Assembly: GCF_001279525.1 (NCBI RefSeq)
Contig: NZ_LGDY01000112.1
Span: forward strand, 1 to 64,000
Direction: 5' to 3'
Length of the DNA stretch: 64,000 nucleotides
DNA from: Nocardia sp. NRRL S-836
GTDB taxonomy: Bacteria; Actinomycetota; Actinomycetes; Mycobacteriales; Pseudonocardiaceae
Below the pieces are notes generated by a model that was not told where the DNA came from, ran no database searches, and was given only the letters and a program-made list of their open reading frames with translations. Position 1 is the first letter of the stretch, and each line of letters begins with the position of its first letter. Position numbers and translations under genes: made by a program. Below, piece after piece: positions 7,722 through 15,375 of this stretch.

Positions 7722-7905
7722 TCCTGGAACGCGGTGCGGCCGAGCACATCAGCCAGCAGGCCGTGTCCGTCGACCGGTGCGGGCATCATGGCCCAGCGCT
7801 GTACGTCGGTGTCGGTCACGCCGGGCAGGCGTTCCCACGTCGCGCGCGGCGGGACGCCGAGCATGGTCACGGCCTTGCCCCACGCGTCGACTCGAACCCG
7901 AACCC
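7718..7905 (-). pseudogene. Phage portal protein, C-terminal fragment
   Basis: About 60 codons read 'VDAWGKAVTMLGVPPRATW', 'ERLPGVTDTDVQRW' and end 'LADVLGRTAFQD' at 7718. The 'A-D-A-W-x-K-x-x-x-M-L-G-V-P' and 'I-P-G-V-T-x-x-D-V' pattern is characteristic of the C-terminus of SPP1-gp6-type actinophage portals (normally about 450-500 aa). Everything upstream is missing: 12 bases further on lies the stop codon of the chromosomal SDR gene, so the prophage was cut here. Confidence 0.65.
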
Positions 7906-7916
7906 CGTGGTGGTGG

Positions 7917-8867
7917 TCATGCCTGCTCCCCGATCTTCAGCATGTCCTCGGAGACCTTCCACAGCTGCGCGGCGGCCTCCGGGTCATGTGCGTGCGCGGC
8001 GAGTCCGCTCGTGCCGCCGGTGACGGCGGGCAACGCCTCGGCGCAGTCCTCGAAGTAGAGGCCGGAACGGCCCTCCACCAACGGCGACACGGCCAGCACC
8101 AGCGTGGTGGCCGCGCCCTGCTCCGGCGTCTTGAACGGCATCGGCTTGCCGCCGCCGCGCAACCTGCGCCGCTCGTCCAGCTCCTCGGGCGTGATGTGCC
8201 GCTGCAGGTTCGTCAGGATCCCGCCGGGCATCAACGCGTTCATCGTGACGCCCTCGCCGCCCCAGCGCTTGCCCGCCTCGATCCCGAACAGGATGTTCGC
8301 GGTCTTGGACTGCCCGTAGGCCTCCCAGCGGTCGTACGCGCGGCGCTCGTAGTGGATGTCGTCGAACACCACCGAGCTGCCCAGGTGCGCGGCCGAGCTG
8401 ACGTTCACGACCCTGGCGCCCTCCGCCCGCAGCGCGCCGAACAGGCCCAGCGTCAGCGTGAAGTGCCCGAAGTGGTTCGTGGCGAACTGGAGCTCCCAGC
8501 CCTCCGGCGTGCGGGTGAGCGGCGTGGCCATGACACCGGCGTTGTTGATCAGCAGGTGCAGCGGGCCGTCCCAGTCCCGCGCGAAGGCCTTGACGGACTC
8601 CTGGTCCGCGAGGTCGAGCGGCGCCACGTGGATGTGCTCGTTGCCGGTCGCCTCCGCGAGCGACGCGGCGACGCGCCCGCCCACCTCGACGTTGCGCGCG
8701 GCGATGGTGACCTCGGCGCCGGCGGCCGCCAGTGCCCGCACGGTCTCGACGCCGATGCCGGACGCCCCACCGGTGACCACGGCGCGACGGCCGGAGAGGT
8801 CGACGCCCTGCACGACCTCGAGGGCGGTGGTCTCGAAGCCGAACGGCGTGGTGATGCGCTCAGTCAT
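7917..8867 (-). CDS. Short-chain dehydrogenase/reductase
   Basis: 316 aa from ATG 8867. Rossmann fold with the cofactor motif 'VTGGASGIGVETVRALAA' (TGGASGIG), 'NNAGVM' at the centre and the catalytic 'VNVSSAAH' serine with 'YGQSKTAN' (Y-x-x-x-K). The length and the insertion after the catalytic Tyr resemble the retinol-dehydrogenase/WWOX-like extended SDR group common in actinomycetes. Substrate unknown. It is divergent from the TetR gene at 8996, and the shared 128-bp interval holds two palindromic operators, so it is very probably the TetR target. Confidence 0.85.
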   Translation of the reverse strand: MTERITTPFGFETTALEVVQGVDLSGRRAVVTGGASGIGVETVRALAAAGAEVTIAARNVEVGGRVAASLAEATGNEHIHVAPLDLADQESVKAFARDWDGPLHLLINNAGVMATPLTRTPEGWELQFATNHFGHFTLTLGLFGALRAEGARVVNVSSAAHLGSSVVFDDIHYERRAYDRWEAYGQSKTANILFGIEAGKRWGGEGVTMNALMPGGILTNLQRHITPEELDERRRLRGGGKPMPFKTPEQGAATTLVLAVSPLVEGRSGLYFEDCAEALPAVTGGTSGLAAHAHDPEAAAQLWKVSEDMLKIGEQA

Positions 8868-8913
8868 CCTGGTTCCCCAACCTGTGTCTTCCCCAGAAGG
8901 GTGCTGTAGCTTG

Positions 8914-8966
8914 AAACGGAGGTCCCTCCGGTTCGAGTTCCACACTAAACGGAGGACCCTCCGTTT
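8914..8966. promoter_or_regulatory. Two TetR-type operators between SDR and tetR
   Basis: Two 20-bp palindromes, AAACGGAGGTCCCTCCGGTT (8914-8933) and AAACGGAGGACCCTCCGTTT (8947-8966), share the half-site AAACGGAGG. Their starts are 33 bp apart, about three helical turns, so two dimers would sit on the same face. The second copy lies 30 bp ahead of the tetR start and both lie upstream of the SDR. Confidence 0.85.
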
Positions 8967-8995
8967 CGCAAGCGGGATGACCCAGGGGAGTTGAA

Positions 8996-9538
8996 GTGCG
9001 TGCTGATGCCGCTCGCAACCGGGCGTTGCTGCTCGAGGTGGCGCTCGACGCGTTCACCCACGAGAAGGACGTGACGCTCGGCGCCATCGCCAAGAAGGCC
9101 GGCGTCGGGATCGGCACGCTGTACCGGCACTTCCCCACCCGCGAGGCGTTGATCGAGGCCGTCTACCGCGCGGAGCTGGAGAAGCTCTGCGACCTGAGCC
9201 CGCTCGCGGACCTGCCGGCCGAACAGGCGCTGCGGGCGTGGATGGACAGCTTCATCGCCTACATCGCCACGAAACGCGACCTCAAGGACGCGCTGCAGGC
9301 CGTGATCGCCAGTGGCGTGAACCCGTTCGAGCACAGCCGCGCGAAGCTGGTCGGCGCGCTGACCGAGCTGCTCGAACCGCTGGGCGCCACCAGTGAGCCG
9401 GCGGACGTGGTGGCGATGCTCGTGGCGGTCGCCCAGAACGACGACCCCGGTCAGGCCGGCCGGATGCTCGACCTCGTCATGGACGGGATTCGCTTCGGCG
9501 CCGCTCGAACCGCTCGACCAGCGCCGGCACCTCGCTGA
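8996..9538 (+). CDS. TetR/AcrR family repressor
   Basis: 180 aa starting at GTG 8996. The N-terminal DNA-binding domain has 'DVTLGAIAKKAGVGIGTLY' and 'RHFPTREALIEAVY', the standard TetR HTH with the F-P-T-R-E-A-L turn. The C-terminal half is a helical ligand domain without recognisable specificity. It likely represses itself and the divergent SDR through the 20-bp palindromes. Its last 62 bp overlap the convergent GbsR-like gene, so the final residues ('ARTARPAPAPR') are poorly constrained. Confidence 0.85.
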   Translation: MRADAARNRALLLEVALDAFTHEKDVTLGAIAKKAGVGIGTLYRHFPTREALIEAVYRAELEKLCDLSPLADLPAEQALRAWMDSFIAYIATKRDLKDALQAVIASGVNPFEHSRAKLVGALTELLEPLGATSEPADVVAMLVAVAQNDDPGQAGRMLDLVMDGIRFGAARTARPAPAPR

Positions 9539-9944
9539 GCAGGAACTCGTAGAAGTCCCGCATGTACTCCAGCCGTTCCCGGGCCGGGCCGGGCGGAACG
9601 GCCTCCACCCCGCTCGCGACGGCCGCGAGGATGTCGTCGATCGGCGCGTGCTGGCGGCCGTAGAGCGTGGTCCACGCCCGGTCGCGCATCCGGTAGTGCT
9701 CGCGGCGGCTGCCCTGCACCGGCACCCGTTCGATCAACCCCATCTGCATGACCAGCTTGATCGCGCCGGACACCGACCCGGCACTCGCGCCGAGCTCCTC
9801 GCTCAGGTCCCCCGCCGTCAGCGACGGCTCCTCGGTGAACAGGAACGCCGCGAGCACACGGGCCGCCATCCGCTGCATCCCCGCGCCGACCAGCGTCAGC
9901 GCGAGGTGCTCGGCCGTCTGCCTGCGGTGTGTCTCGCCCGTCAC
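9477..9944 (-). CDS. GbsR/MarR-type transcriptional regulator
   Basis: 155 aa with GTG at 9944. A winged helix is visible: 'AARVLAAFLFTEEPSLTAG', 'DLSEELGASAGSVSGAIKL' and 'MGLIERVPVQGSRREHYRM' form the GbsR-like MarR domain, followed by a helical dimerisation tail ('ARERLEYMRDFYEFLLSEV'). Such regulators often control divergent exporters or redox genes. Here the divergent neighbour is a truncated FAD oxidoreductase. A perfect 16-bp palindrome lies just upstream of the start. Confidence 0.8.
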   Translation of the reverse strand: MTGETHRRQTAEHLALTLVGAGMQRMAARVLAAFLFTEEPSLTAGDLSEELGASAGSVSGAIKLVMQMGLIERVPVQGSRREHYRMRDRAWTTLYGRQHAPIDDILAAVASGVEAVPPGPARERLEYMRDFYEFLLSEVPALVERFERRRSESRP

Positions 9945-9956
9945 AGTGCCCCAGTC

Positions 9957-9972
9957 TTCAGAAATTTCTGAA
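9957..9972. promoter_or_regulatory. Perfect 16-bp palindrome, likely GbsR/MarR operator
   Basis: TTCAGAAATTTCTGAA is its own reverse complement. It lies 12 bp upstream of the GbsR-like start and 37 bp upstream of the divergent ATG at 10010, placed to control both. Confidence 0.75.
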
Positions 9973-10009
9973 CGTTCGCTAGCCTCGATCTTAGGGGGAA
10001 GGGGCAGTG

Positions 10010-10531
10010 ATGGCCACAGCACTCGTCGTCGGGGCCGGGGTCTCCGGGCTCGCGACCGCACTCCGATTATCCCGCAGCACCTGGAACGTCGTGGTCCTCG
10101 ACCACGGCGGGCGCTCCGAGCCGATGCCGGTGCGCGGGCCGGACCGGCACGCCGCCCGCAGGCTCGCGGCACTGCCGTACCCCCTGCACTACGAAACGCG
10201 GCACACGGCCGTCGTGGGGTTGTGCCCCGACCGGTTCGGGGTCACCGTCACGTTCCCCGACCACGACGAGTGGTTCGACATCGTGGTGTGCGCGCAGCCG
10301 TGCTGCCAGGCCGAACGGCTGCCGGGACTGCGCCTCGACGCCTGGTCGCGTGACCACGTCGCGCTGCTCTACCGGGCGGTGCACGACACGCGGCTGCCGC
10401 TGAGCTCGGCCGAGCTGCTGGCCGACGGGCTCGACCTGTACCGGGACGACCGGGAAGCGTTCTCCTGGTGGGAGAACACCTTAAGACCGCATATCACCAC
10501 CGTTAGGCGGTCCTTTACTCCCGCCGGGTAA
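10010..10531 (+). pseudogene. FAD-dependent oxidoreductase, N-terminal remnant
   Basis: ATG at 10010 opens 'MATALVVGAGVSGLATALRL', a dinucleotide-binding G-x-G-x-x-G motif. It is followed by an acidic strand end 'VVVLDHG' and later 'DIVVCA', as in FAD-dependent monooxygenases of about 380-420 aa. The product is only 173 aa: the central substrate domain and the C-terminal 'GDA' FAD motif are missing, and the last part ('FSWWENTLRPHI') is unrecognised. It could be a deleted pseudogene or a small protein of its own. Divergent from the GbsR regulator, sharing the palindrome at 9957. Confidence 0.5.
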
Positions 10532-10542
10532 CTCTGCGGGAC

Positions 10543-12057
10543 ATGACCACGTTACGGAGACGCACCTTCATCGTGGGAAGTCTCGCCGGAGCGAGCGCGG
10601 GAGTGTTCGTGCCCCGGCTGGCCAACGCGATCGGCTACCCCTTCACCCTGGGCGTCGCGTCCGGCGAACCGGCGGCCGACGGGTTCGTGATCTGGACCCG
10701 CCTCGCGCCCAACCCCCTCAACGCCGACGGCCTCGGCGGCATGCCGAGCACCGGCACGACCGTCGAGTGGCAGGTCGCCACCGACGAACGCTTCACGGGC
10801 ATCGCCCGCACCGGCACGGTCACCACCGCGCAGGCGAGTGCGCACTCCGTCCACGTCACGCTCACCGGCCTGGAGCCGGGACGTGAGTACTGGTACCGGT
10901 TCCGCGCCGATGGCCACATCTCCCCCGCCGGCCGCGCCCTCACCGCACCGGCCGTCGGCACCTCCCCCGAGCTGTCCATGCTCTTCGCGTCCTGCTCGCA
11001 CTACGAGGAGGGCTACTTCACCGCCTACCGCAGGATGGCCGAGGAGCACCCGGACCTGATCCTGCACCTCGGCGACTACATCTACGAGGGCGCGGCCACG
11101 ACCACGAAGGTCCGCGCGTTCGCTCCCTCCGCCGAGATCAGCACGCTGGCCGGCTACCGGGTGCGGCACGCGCAGTACAAGACCGACCCCGATCTGCAGG
11201 CGGCGCACGCGACGGCGCCGTGGCTGGTGGTGTGGGACGACCACGAGGTCGAGAACAACTACGCCAACCTGGTCCGCAACGACAGCTCGCCCGCCGGTGA
11301 CTTCAAGGCGCGCCGGGCGGCGGCGTACAAGGCCTACTACGAGCACATGCCACTGCGGTCGGCGCAGGCGCCCAGCGCGGAGAACATGGTGCTGCACCGC
11401 AGGGTTCGCTGGGGCAGCCTGGCGACGTTCCACATGCTCGACACCCGCCAGTACCGCGACGACCAGGCGTGCGGCGACGGCACGAAGGTCTGTCCCGACG
11501 CCGACGCGCCGACGCGCACGCTGACTGGCACGGCGCAGGAGTCGTGGCTGGTCGACGGCCTGCGCCAGAAGCTCGGCACGTGGGACTTCCTGGGCCAGCA
11601 GGTGTTCTTCGCGCAACGGCTGGCCGCCGCGGACGGGTCGAAGAGCATGGACGCGTGGGACGGCTACACCGCCAACCGCACGCGCATCCAGAACGCCTGG
11701 GACACCAACGGCAACAAGGGCACCGTCGTGCTCACCGGCGACGTGCACCGCAGCTGGGCCGCGAACCTCATGCAGTCCTACCAGTCGCAGAACCGGATCA
11801 TCGGCACCGAGCTCGTCACCACGTCGGTCACGTCCGGCGGTGACGGCAACGCCGCCGACAACAGCCTCAACCCGACGCTGAACCCGCACGTGAAGTTCTT
11901 CAAGAACCTGCGCGGCTACGTGAAGACCCGCACCACGAGCACCGAGATGCGGGTCGACTTCCGCGCCGTCGACAAGGTCACCGTCCGCGACTACCCGGTG
12001 AAGACCGTGCAGAGCTACGTGGTCGAGGCGAACAACCCCGGATTGCAGGCGCCGTGA
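10543..12057 (+). CDS. phoD: PhoD-like alkaline phosphatase, Tat-exported
   Basis: 504 aa. The N-terminus 'LRRRTFIVGSLAGASAG' is a twin-arginine signal, expected because PhoD folds with Ca/Fe in the cytoplasm. An N-terminal beta domain ('FTLGVASGEPAADGFVIWT') precedes the metallophosphatase core with 'LHLGDYIYE' (D178), 'VWDDHEVENNY' (D232, D233, H234) and 'LTGDVHRSW' (D400, H402). Family function is release of phosphate from phosphomono- and diesters outside the cell, normally under PhoP control; no clear PHO box was found. The TGA overlaps the next gene's GTG, so the two are co-translated. Confidence 0.9.
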   Translation: MTTLRRRTFIVGSLAGASAGVFVPRLANAIGYPFTLGVASGEPAADGFVIWTRLAPNPLNADGLGGMPSTGTTVEWQVATDERFTGIARTGTVTTAQASAHSVHVTLTGLEPGREYWYRFRADGHISPAGRALTAPAVGTSPELSMLFASCSHYEEGYFTAYRRMAEEHPDLILHLGDYIYEGAATTTKVRAFAPSAEISTLAGYRVRHAQYKTDPDLQAAHATAPWLVVWDDHEVENNYANLVRNDSSPAGDFKARRAAAYKAYYEHMPLRSAQAPSAENMVLHRRVRWGSLATFHMLDTRQYRDDQACGDGTKVCPDADAPTRTLTGTAQESWLVDGLRQKLGTWDFLGQQVFFAQRLAAADGSKSMDAWDGYTANRTRIQNAWDTNGNKGTVVLTGDVHRSWAANLMQSYQSQNRIIGTELVTTSVTSGGDGNAADNSLNPTLNPHVKFFKNLRGYVKTRTTSTEMRVDFRAVDKVTVRDYPVKTVQSYVVEANNPGLQAP

Positions 12058-13175
12058 AGACACTGCTGATCGCCACCCTCCTGCTCGCGCCCGCGCCCAT
12101 GACGTGGTCCACGGTCAACAGCGACTCGACCGGTGACCAGGACAACGCCGCCGTCTCCGCCAGCCGCAACGGCTACACCGCCGTCGTGTGGGAGGACGAC
12201 CGCGACACCGCCACCCCCGAGGACCCGGTCCACACCGACATCTGGATCCGGCTCTACAGGGAGGGCGCGTCCGTCTACGAGAAGAAGCTCAGCACCGGCG
12301 GCACGGGCAACTGGCGGCACTGGCAGCCCGACGTCGCACTGCACGACGACGGCAGCGCTGTCGTCGTGTGGTCGGAGGACCCGGACGGCAACGGGTACTA
12401 CAACATCGCCGTCCGCCAGGTCAGCGCGAGCGGCACCGTGAGCGGTTCCGGCACGGCCAACGCCGGCTCGGACGGCCAGCAGTACTTCCCGAGCGTGGCG
12501 GCGGACCCGGACACCGCGCACTTCGCCGTCACGTGGGAGGACAAGCAGGGCACGAACCCGCCGACCGTCCGGATCAGCGGGTTCGCGTCCCTGTCGAGCA
12601 AGACCTACGAGGCGCAGGTCAACGCCGCCGGTGGCACCCACGCCAAGCCGCAGGTGGCCATGGGTGCCGCCGCCAACGCGGTCGTGGTGTGGGAGGCCGA
12701 CGCGAACGTGGCCCGCAAGATCCTCACCCCGTCCGGCGGGGTGAAGCAGGCGCAGACCACGACGGGAACGGGGAAACGTCCCGCCGTGGCGGCCAACTTC
12801 AACGGCGACTTCGCGGTCGCGTGGGAGAGCGCAGGCGTGAAGACGCAGTCGTTCACGGCGGCCGGCGCGGCCACCGGGACGACCGCGCAGACCACCGGCA
12901 CCGACCCGCAGGTCGGCGTCGACGACCAGCGCGGCGTCGCGGTGACCACGGCCGAGGCGCAGGACGTGTACACGCAGGTCTACAACCCCGACGGCACCAC
13001 CACGGGCCGGCCGGCACGGCAGCTCTCGGTCTCCACCGCCACCGGCCGGCAGGACGAGCCGGCCGTGGCCGTGGACCCGTGGGGCCGCGTCAGCGTCGTC
13101 TACACCGACGACAACGACGGCAACGGGTTCGACCAGGTCTACCTCGGCACGGGCCTGAGCACCCAGGCCTGGTGA
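12054..13175 (+). CDS. Secreted repeat protein coupled to phoD
   Basis: 373 aa from GTG 12054, overlapping the phoD stop by four bases. A short signal peptide ('LLIATLLLAPAPMTWS') is followed by six or more repeats with a 'PxVA...G.FVVxWE' core ('GYTAVVWEDDRD', 'GSAVVVWSEDPDGNG', 'HFAVTWEDKQG', 'NAVVVWEADA', 'DFAVAWESAG', 'RVSVVYTDDNDGNG'), the pattern of a beta-propeller. D-x-D-x-N-G stretches suggest calcium binding. No enzymatic motif. The coupling to phoD suggests a cell-surface partner or phosphate-ester binder, which is inference. Confidence 0.7.
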   Translation: MKTLLIATLLLAPAPMTWSTVNSDSTGDQDNAAVSASRNGYTAVVWEDDRDTATPEDPVHTDIWIRLYREGASVYEKKLSTGGTGNWRHWQPDVALHDDGSAVVVWSEDPDGNGYYNIAVRQVSASGTVSGSGTANAGSDGQQYFPSVAADPDTAHFAVTWEDKQGTNPPTVRISGFASLSSKTYEAQVNAAGGTHAKPQVAMGAAANAVVVWEADANVARKILTPSGGVKQAQTTTGTGKRPAVAANFNGDFAVAWESAGVKTQSFTAAGAATGTTAQTTGTDPQVGVDDQRGVAVTTAEAQDVYTQVYNPDGTTTGRPARQLSVSTATGRQDEPAVAVDPWGRVSVVYTDDNDGNGFDQVYLGTGLSTQAW

Positions 13176-13176
13176 C

Positions 13177-14217
13177 CTAGCGCAGGTCCAGGGGCCGGCG
13201 TCGCTGGTGGACGTCCACCAGCGACGCCGGCTTCCAGAAGCCGTTCACGTCGTAGGTGTCGACACCGGGCGGCACGATCTCGTCGATCCGGTCCAGCACG
13301 TCGTCGGTCAGCACCAGGTCGGCGCCCTCCAGCAACGACTCCAGCTGCTCCATCGTGCGCGGCCCGGTGATCGCCGAGGTCACCGCCGGGTGCGTCGTCA
13401 CGAACGCGATCGCGAGCGCGGGCAGCGACACCCCCATCTCGTCGGCGAGCTTCGCGAACTGCTCCACGGCGTCGAACTTCGCGGCGTTGCCCGGCAACGA
13501 CTCGTCGAACCGGTCCGGGGTCAGCGTCGCCCGGAACGCCTCGGCCGCCGCGCCCCGCCGGTGCCTGCCCGACAGGAACCCGCTGGCCAGCGGCGACCAC
13601 ACCAGCACCCCCATCCCGAGCCGGCGGGCCGTCGGCAGCACCGACCGTTCGATCCCGCGCGCCAGCAGCGAGTACGGCGGCTGCTCGGTCCGGAACCGCA
13701 GGAAGCCGCGGTTCAGGGCCACGTGGTGGGCCTCCACGATCTCCTCCGCCGGGAACGTCGAGCACCCGAACGCGCGGATCTTGCCGTCCCGCACCAGGTC
13801 CGTGAGCACCGAGAGCGTTTCCTCGACGTCGGTCGCGTAGTCCGGCCGGTGCACCTGGTAGAGGTCGATCCAGTCGGTGCCGAGCCGCCGCAGGCTGTCC
13901 TCCACGGCCCGCAGGACGTAGCGCCGCGAGTTGCCGCTGCGGTTGCGGCCGTCGGTCAGCGGGAAGTGCACCTTCGTCGCGAGCACCACGTCGTCGCGCC
14001 GGCCCTGCAGCGCCTTGCCGACGATCTCCTCGGACTCCCCCGCCGAGTACATGTCCGCGGTGTCGACGAAGTTGATCCCCGCGTCCAGCGCCCGGTGGAT
14101 GATCCGCACGCCCTCCTCGTGGTCCGCGTTGGCCACGTTGCCGAACATCATGGCGCCGAGGCAGTGGTGGCTGACCTCGATGCCCGTTCCCCCAAGTACG
14201 CGATAACGCATCGTCAT
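13177..14217 (-). CDS. Aldo/keto reductase
   Basis: 346 aa from ATG 14217. An NADPH-dependent (beta/alpha)8 oxidoreductase, seen from 'GINFVDTADMYSAGESEEI' (catalytic D and Y), 'DDVVLATKVHF' (catalytic K), 'LGTDWIDLYQVHRPD' (H), and the cofactor end 'SAITGPRTMEQLE'. It belongs to the YhdN/Tas-like group. It is divergent from a MerR gene, and its promoter has the stretched 19-bp spacer that MerR proteins activate, so it is probably the regulated target. It ends one base short of the convergent gene's stop. Confidence 0.9.
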   Translation of the reverse strand: MTMRYRVLGGTGIEVSHHCLGAMMFGNVANADHEEGVRIIHRALDAGINFVDTADMYSAGESEEIVGKALQGRRDDVVLATKVHFPLTDGRNRSGNSRRYVLRAVEDSLRRLGTDWIDLYQVHRPDYATDVEETLSVLTDLVRDGKIRAFGCSTFPAEEIVEAHHVALNRGFLRFRTEQPPYSLLARGIERSVLPTARRLGMGVLVWSPLASGFLSGRHRRGAAAEAFRATLTPDRFDESLPGNAAKFDAVEQFAKLADEMGVSLPALAIAFVTTHPAVTSAITGPRTMEQLESLLEGADLVLTDDVLDRIDEIVPPGVDTYDVNGFWKPASLVDVHQRRRPLDLR

Positions 14218-14222
14218 GGCCG

Positions 14223-14257
14223 AGAAGGTACGAACTAGAGCCGCCTCTAGGTCAAGA
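14223..14257 (-). promoter_or_regulatory. MerR-type promoter of the aldo/keto reductase
   Basis: On the minus strand TTGACC and TACCTT are separated by 19 bp. The dyad CTAGAG-ccgc-CTCTAG (14235-14250) lies inside the spacer. A 19-bp spacer with a centred dyad is the known hallmark of MerR-activated promoters. On the plus strand a TATGCT at 14261 may be the -10 box of the merR gene, which would then be nearly leaderless (ATG at 14274). Confidence 0.8.
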
Positions 14258-14273
14258 ACCTATGCTCGGACCC

Positions 14274-14663
14274 ATGGGGATGAGCATCGGCGAGGTCGCC
14301 GAACACACCGGGCTGAGCGTGCACGCCCTGCGTTTCTACGAGAAGGAGGGCATCCTCGCCCACGAGGTCCACAGAGGACCTGGTGGCCGCCGGGTGTACA
14401 CGCAGCAGGACGTGGACTGGCTGCGGATGTGCATCATGCTGCGGATGTCCGGAATGCCCGTGCCCGAGATCCGCCGCTACACCGATCTGGTCCGCCAGGG
14501 CGACGGCAACGAGCCGCAGCGCCTCGACATCCTCAAGGAGCACCAGGACCGCGTCCGGCGGCAGATGGACCAGCTGCAGGAATGCCTCGACCTGATCACC
14601 TACAAGGTGGGCAAGTACGAGGACTACGTCAATTCGATCGCTTCGAGGGCGATCGGCCAATAA
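14274..14663 (+). CDS. MerR family transcriptional regulator
   Basis: 129 aa. The N-terminal winged helix 'SIGEVAEHTGLSVHALRFY', 'EKEGILAHEVHRGPGGRRVY' is the MerR signature. It is followed by 'QQDVDWLRMCIMLRMSGMPV' and a long C-terminal coiled coil ('LDILKEHQDRVRRQMDQLQ'). There are no cysteines in the sensor tail arranged for metal or redox binding, which places it with the drug/aldehyde-responsive CueR-unlike group. ATG 14274 is preferred over 14262, since a -10-like TATGCT covers the latter. It likely activates the divergent reductase. Confidence 0.85.
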   Translation: MGMSIGEVAEHTGLSVHALRFYEKEGILAHEVHRGPGGRRVYTQQDVDWLRMCIMLRMSGMPVPEIRRYTDLVRQGDGNEPQRLDILKEHQDRVRRQMDQLQECLDLITYKVGKYEDYVNSIASRAIGQ

Positions 14664-14673
14664 TGTCGTTGAC

Positions 14674-15375
14674 ATGCCTGTGGTGCTCTCGCTGAACGTC
14701 GCCTCGAAGACCGTTCCGGTCGACTACGCCCGCGCCGGCACCACCGGCATCGACAAGCGCCCGGTCGACGGTCCGCTGCGGATCAGCGCACCCGGCCCCA
14801 AGGGCTCGGCGGGCAGCGGCGTGGCGGGCGACGAGATCGCCGACTGGAGCGTCCACGGCGGCACCTACCAGGCGGTCTACGGCTACGCCCGCGAGGACCT
14901 CGACTGGTGGCAGACCGAGCTCGGCGTCGACCTGGGCAACGGCCGGTTCGGCGAGAACCTGACCACCCAGGGCATCGACCACACCGGCGCCCGCGTCGGC
15001 GAGCACTGGCGCATCGGCACCGCGACCCTGGAGGTCACCGGCGCACGCGTGCCGTGCCGCACGTTCGCGAGCTTCCTCGGCCTGAGCGGCTGGGTGAAGC
15101 GGTTCACGCAGGCCGGGCGGCCCGGCGCCTACTTCCGCGTGCTCGAACCCGGCCTCGTCGCACCCGGCGACGAGATCACCGTGCTGCACCGGCCCGACCA
15201 CGACGTGACCGTCGGCCTGTTCCTGCGCGCCATCACCACCGACGCCGACCTGCTGCCCCGCCTGCTCGAAGCGGGCGACGCGGTCCCGCCGGAGGTGGTC
15301 GAGCTGGTGCACCGGCGCACGGTGATCGACCTCGCGCCGGAGATCGCCGCGAGCCGCGTGCCCGGCGACGGCTAA
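14674..15375 (+). CDS. MOSC domain protein (YiiM-like)
   Basis: 233 aa. The MOSC fold is recognised from 'GPLRISAPGPKG', 'DWSVHGGTYQAVYGYARED', 'GRFGENLTTQGID' and the conserved cysteine motif 'VTGARVPCRTFASFLG' (Cys near residue 128). It has a C-terminal alpha-helical extension, as in YiiM. Family members transfer or use molybdenum-cofactor-linked sulfur and reduce N-hydroxylated compounds. It begins 10 bp after the merR stop on the same strand and could be co-transcribed. Its stop overlaps the convergent gene's stop by four bases. Confidence 0.85.
   Translation: MPVVLSLNVASKTVPVDYARAGTTGIDKRPVDGPLRISAPGPKGSAGSGVAGDEIADWSVHGGTYQAVYGYAREDLDWWQTELGVDLGNGRFGENLTTQGIDHTGARVGEHWRIGTATLEVTGARVPCRTFASFLGLSGWVKRFTQAGRPGAYFRVLEPGLVAPGDEITVLHRPDHDVTVGLFLRAITTDADLLPRLLEAGDAVPPEVVELVHRRTVIDLAPEIAASRVPGDG

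Larger units (their letters stand above)
2169..7905 (-). mobile_element. Decayed prophage, head and neck gene module
   Basis: Minus-strand genes follow the standard siphovirus order: portal C-terminus (7905-7718), MuF-like minor head protein, scaffold, P22-type coat, connector, gp10-like protein, tail terminator and tail tube (2785-2169). Terminase and the N-terminal portal are absent, as the next gene upstream is a chromosomal SDR. Everything after the tail tube is also absent, where the IS cluster begins. Single-base frameshifts in most of the genes and a truncated coat gene show that it cannot make particles. No integrase, repressor or lysis gene is present in the window. Confidence 0.8.

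Noticed and set aside
7895..7914. T-arm-like GGGTTCGAGTC sequence that could be a tRNA 3' end and attachment site
   Set aside because: No acceptor, D or anticodon arm can be built around it, and it also fits portal coding sequence.
10485..10542. Possible PHO box ahead of phoD
   Set aside because: The region contains GTTA and GTAAC words but no pair of direct 11-bp repeats resembling the Streptomyces PHO box.
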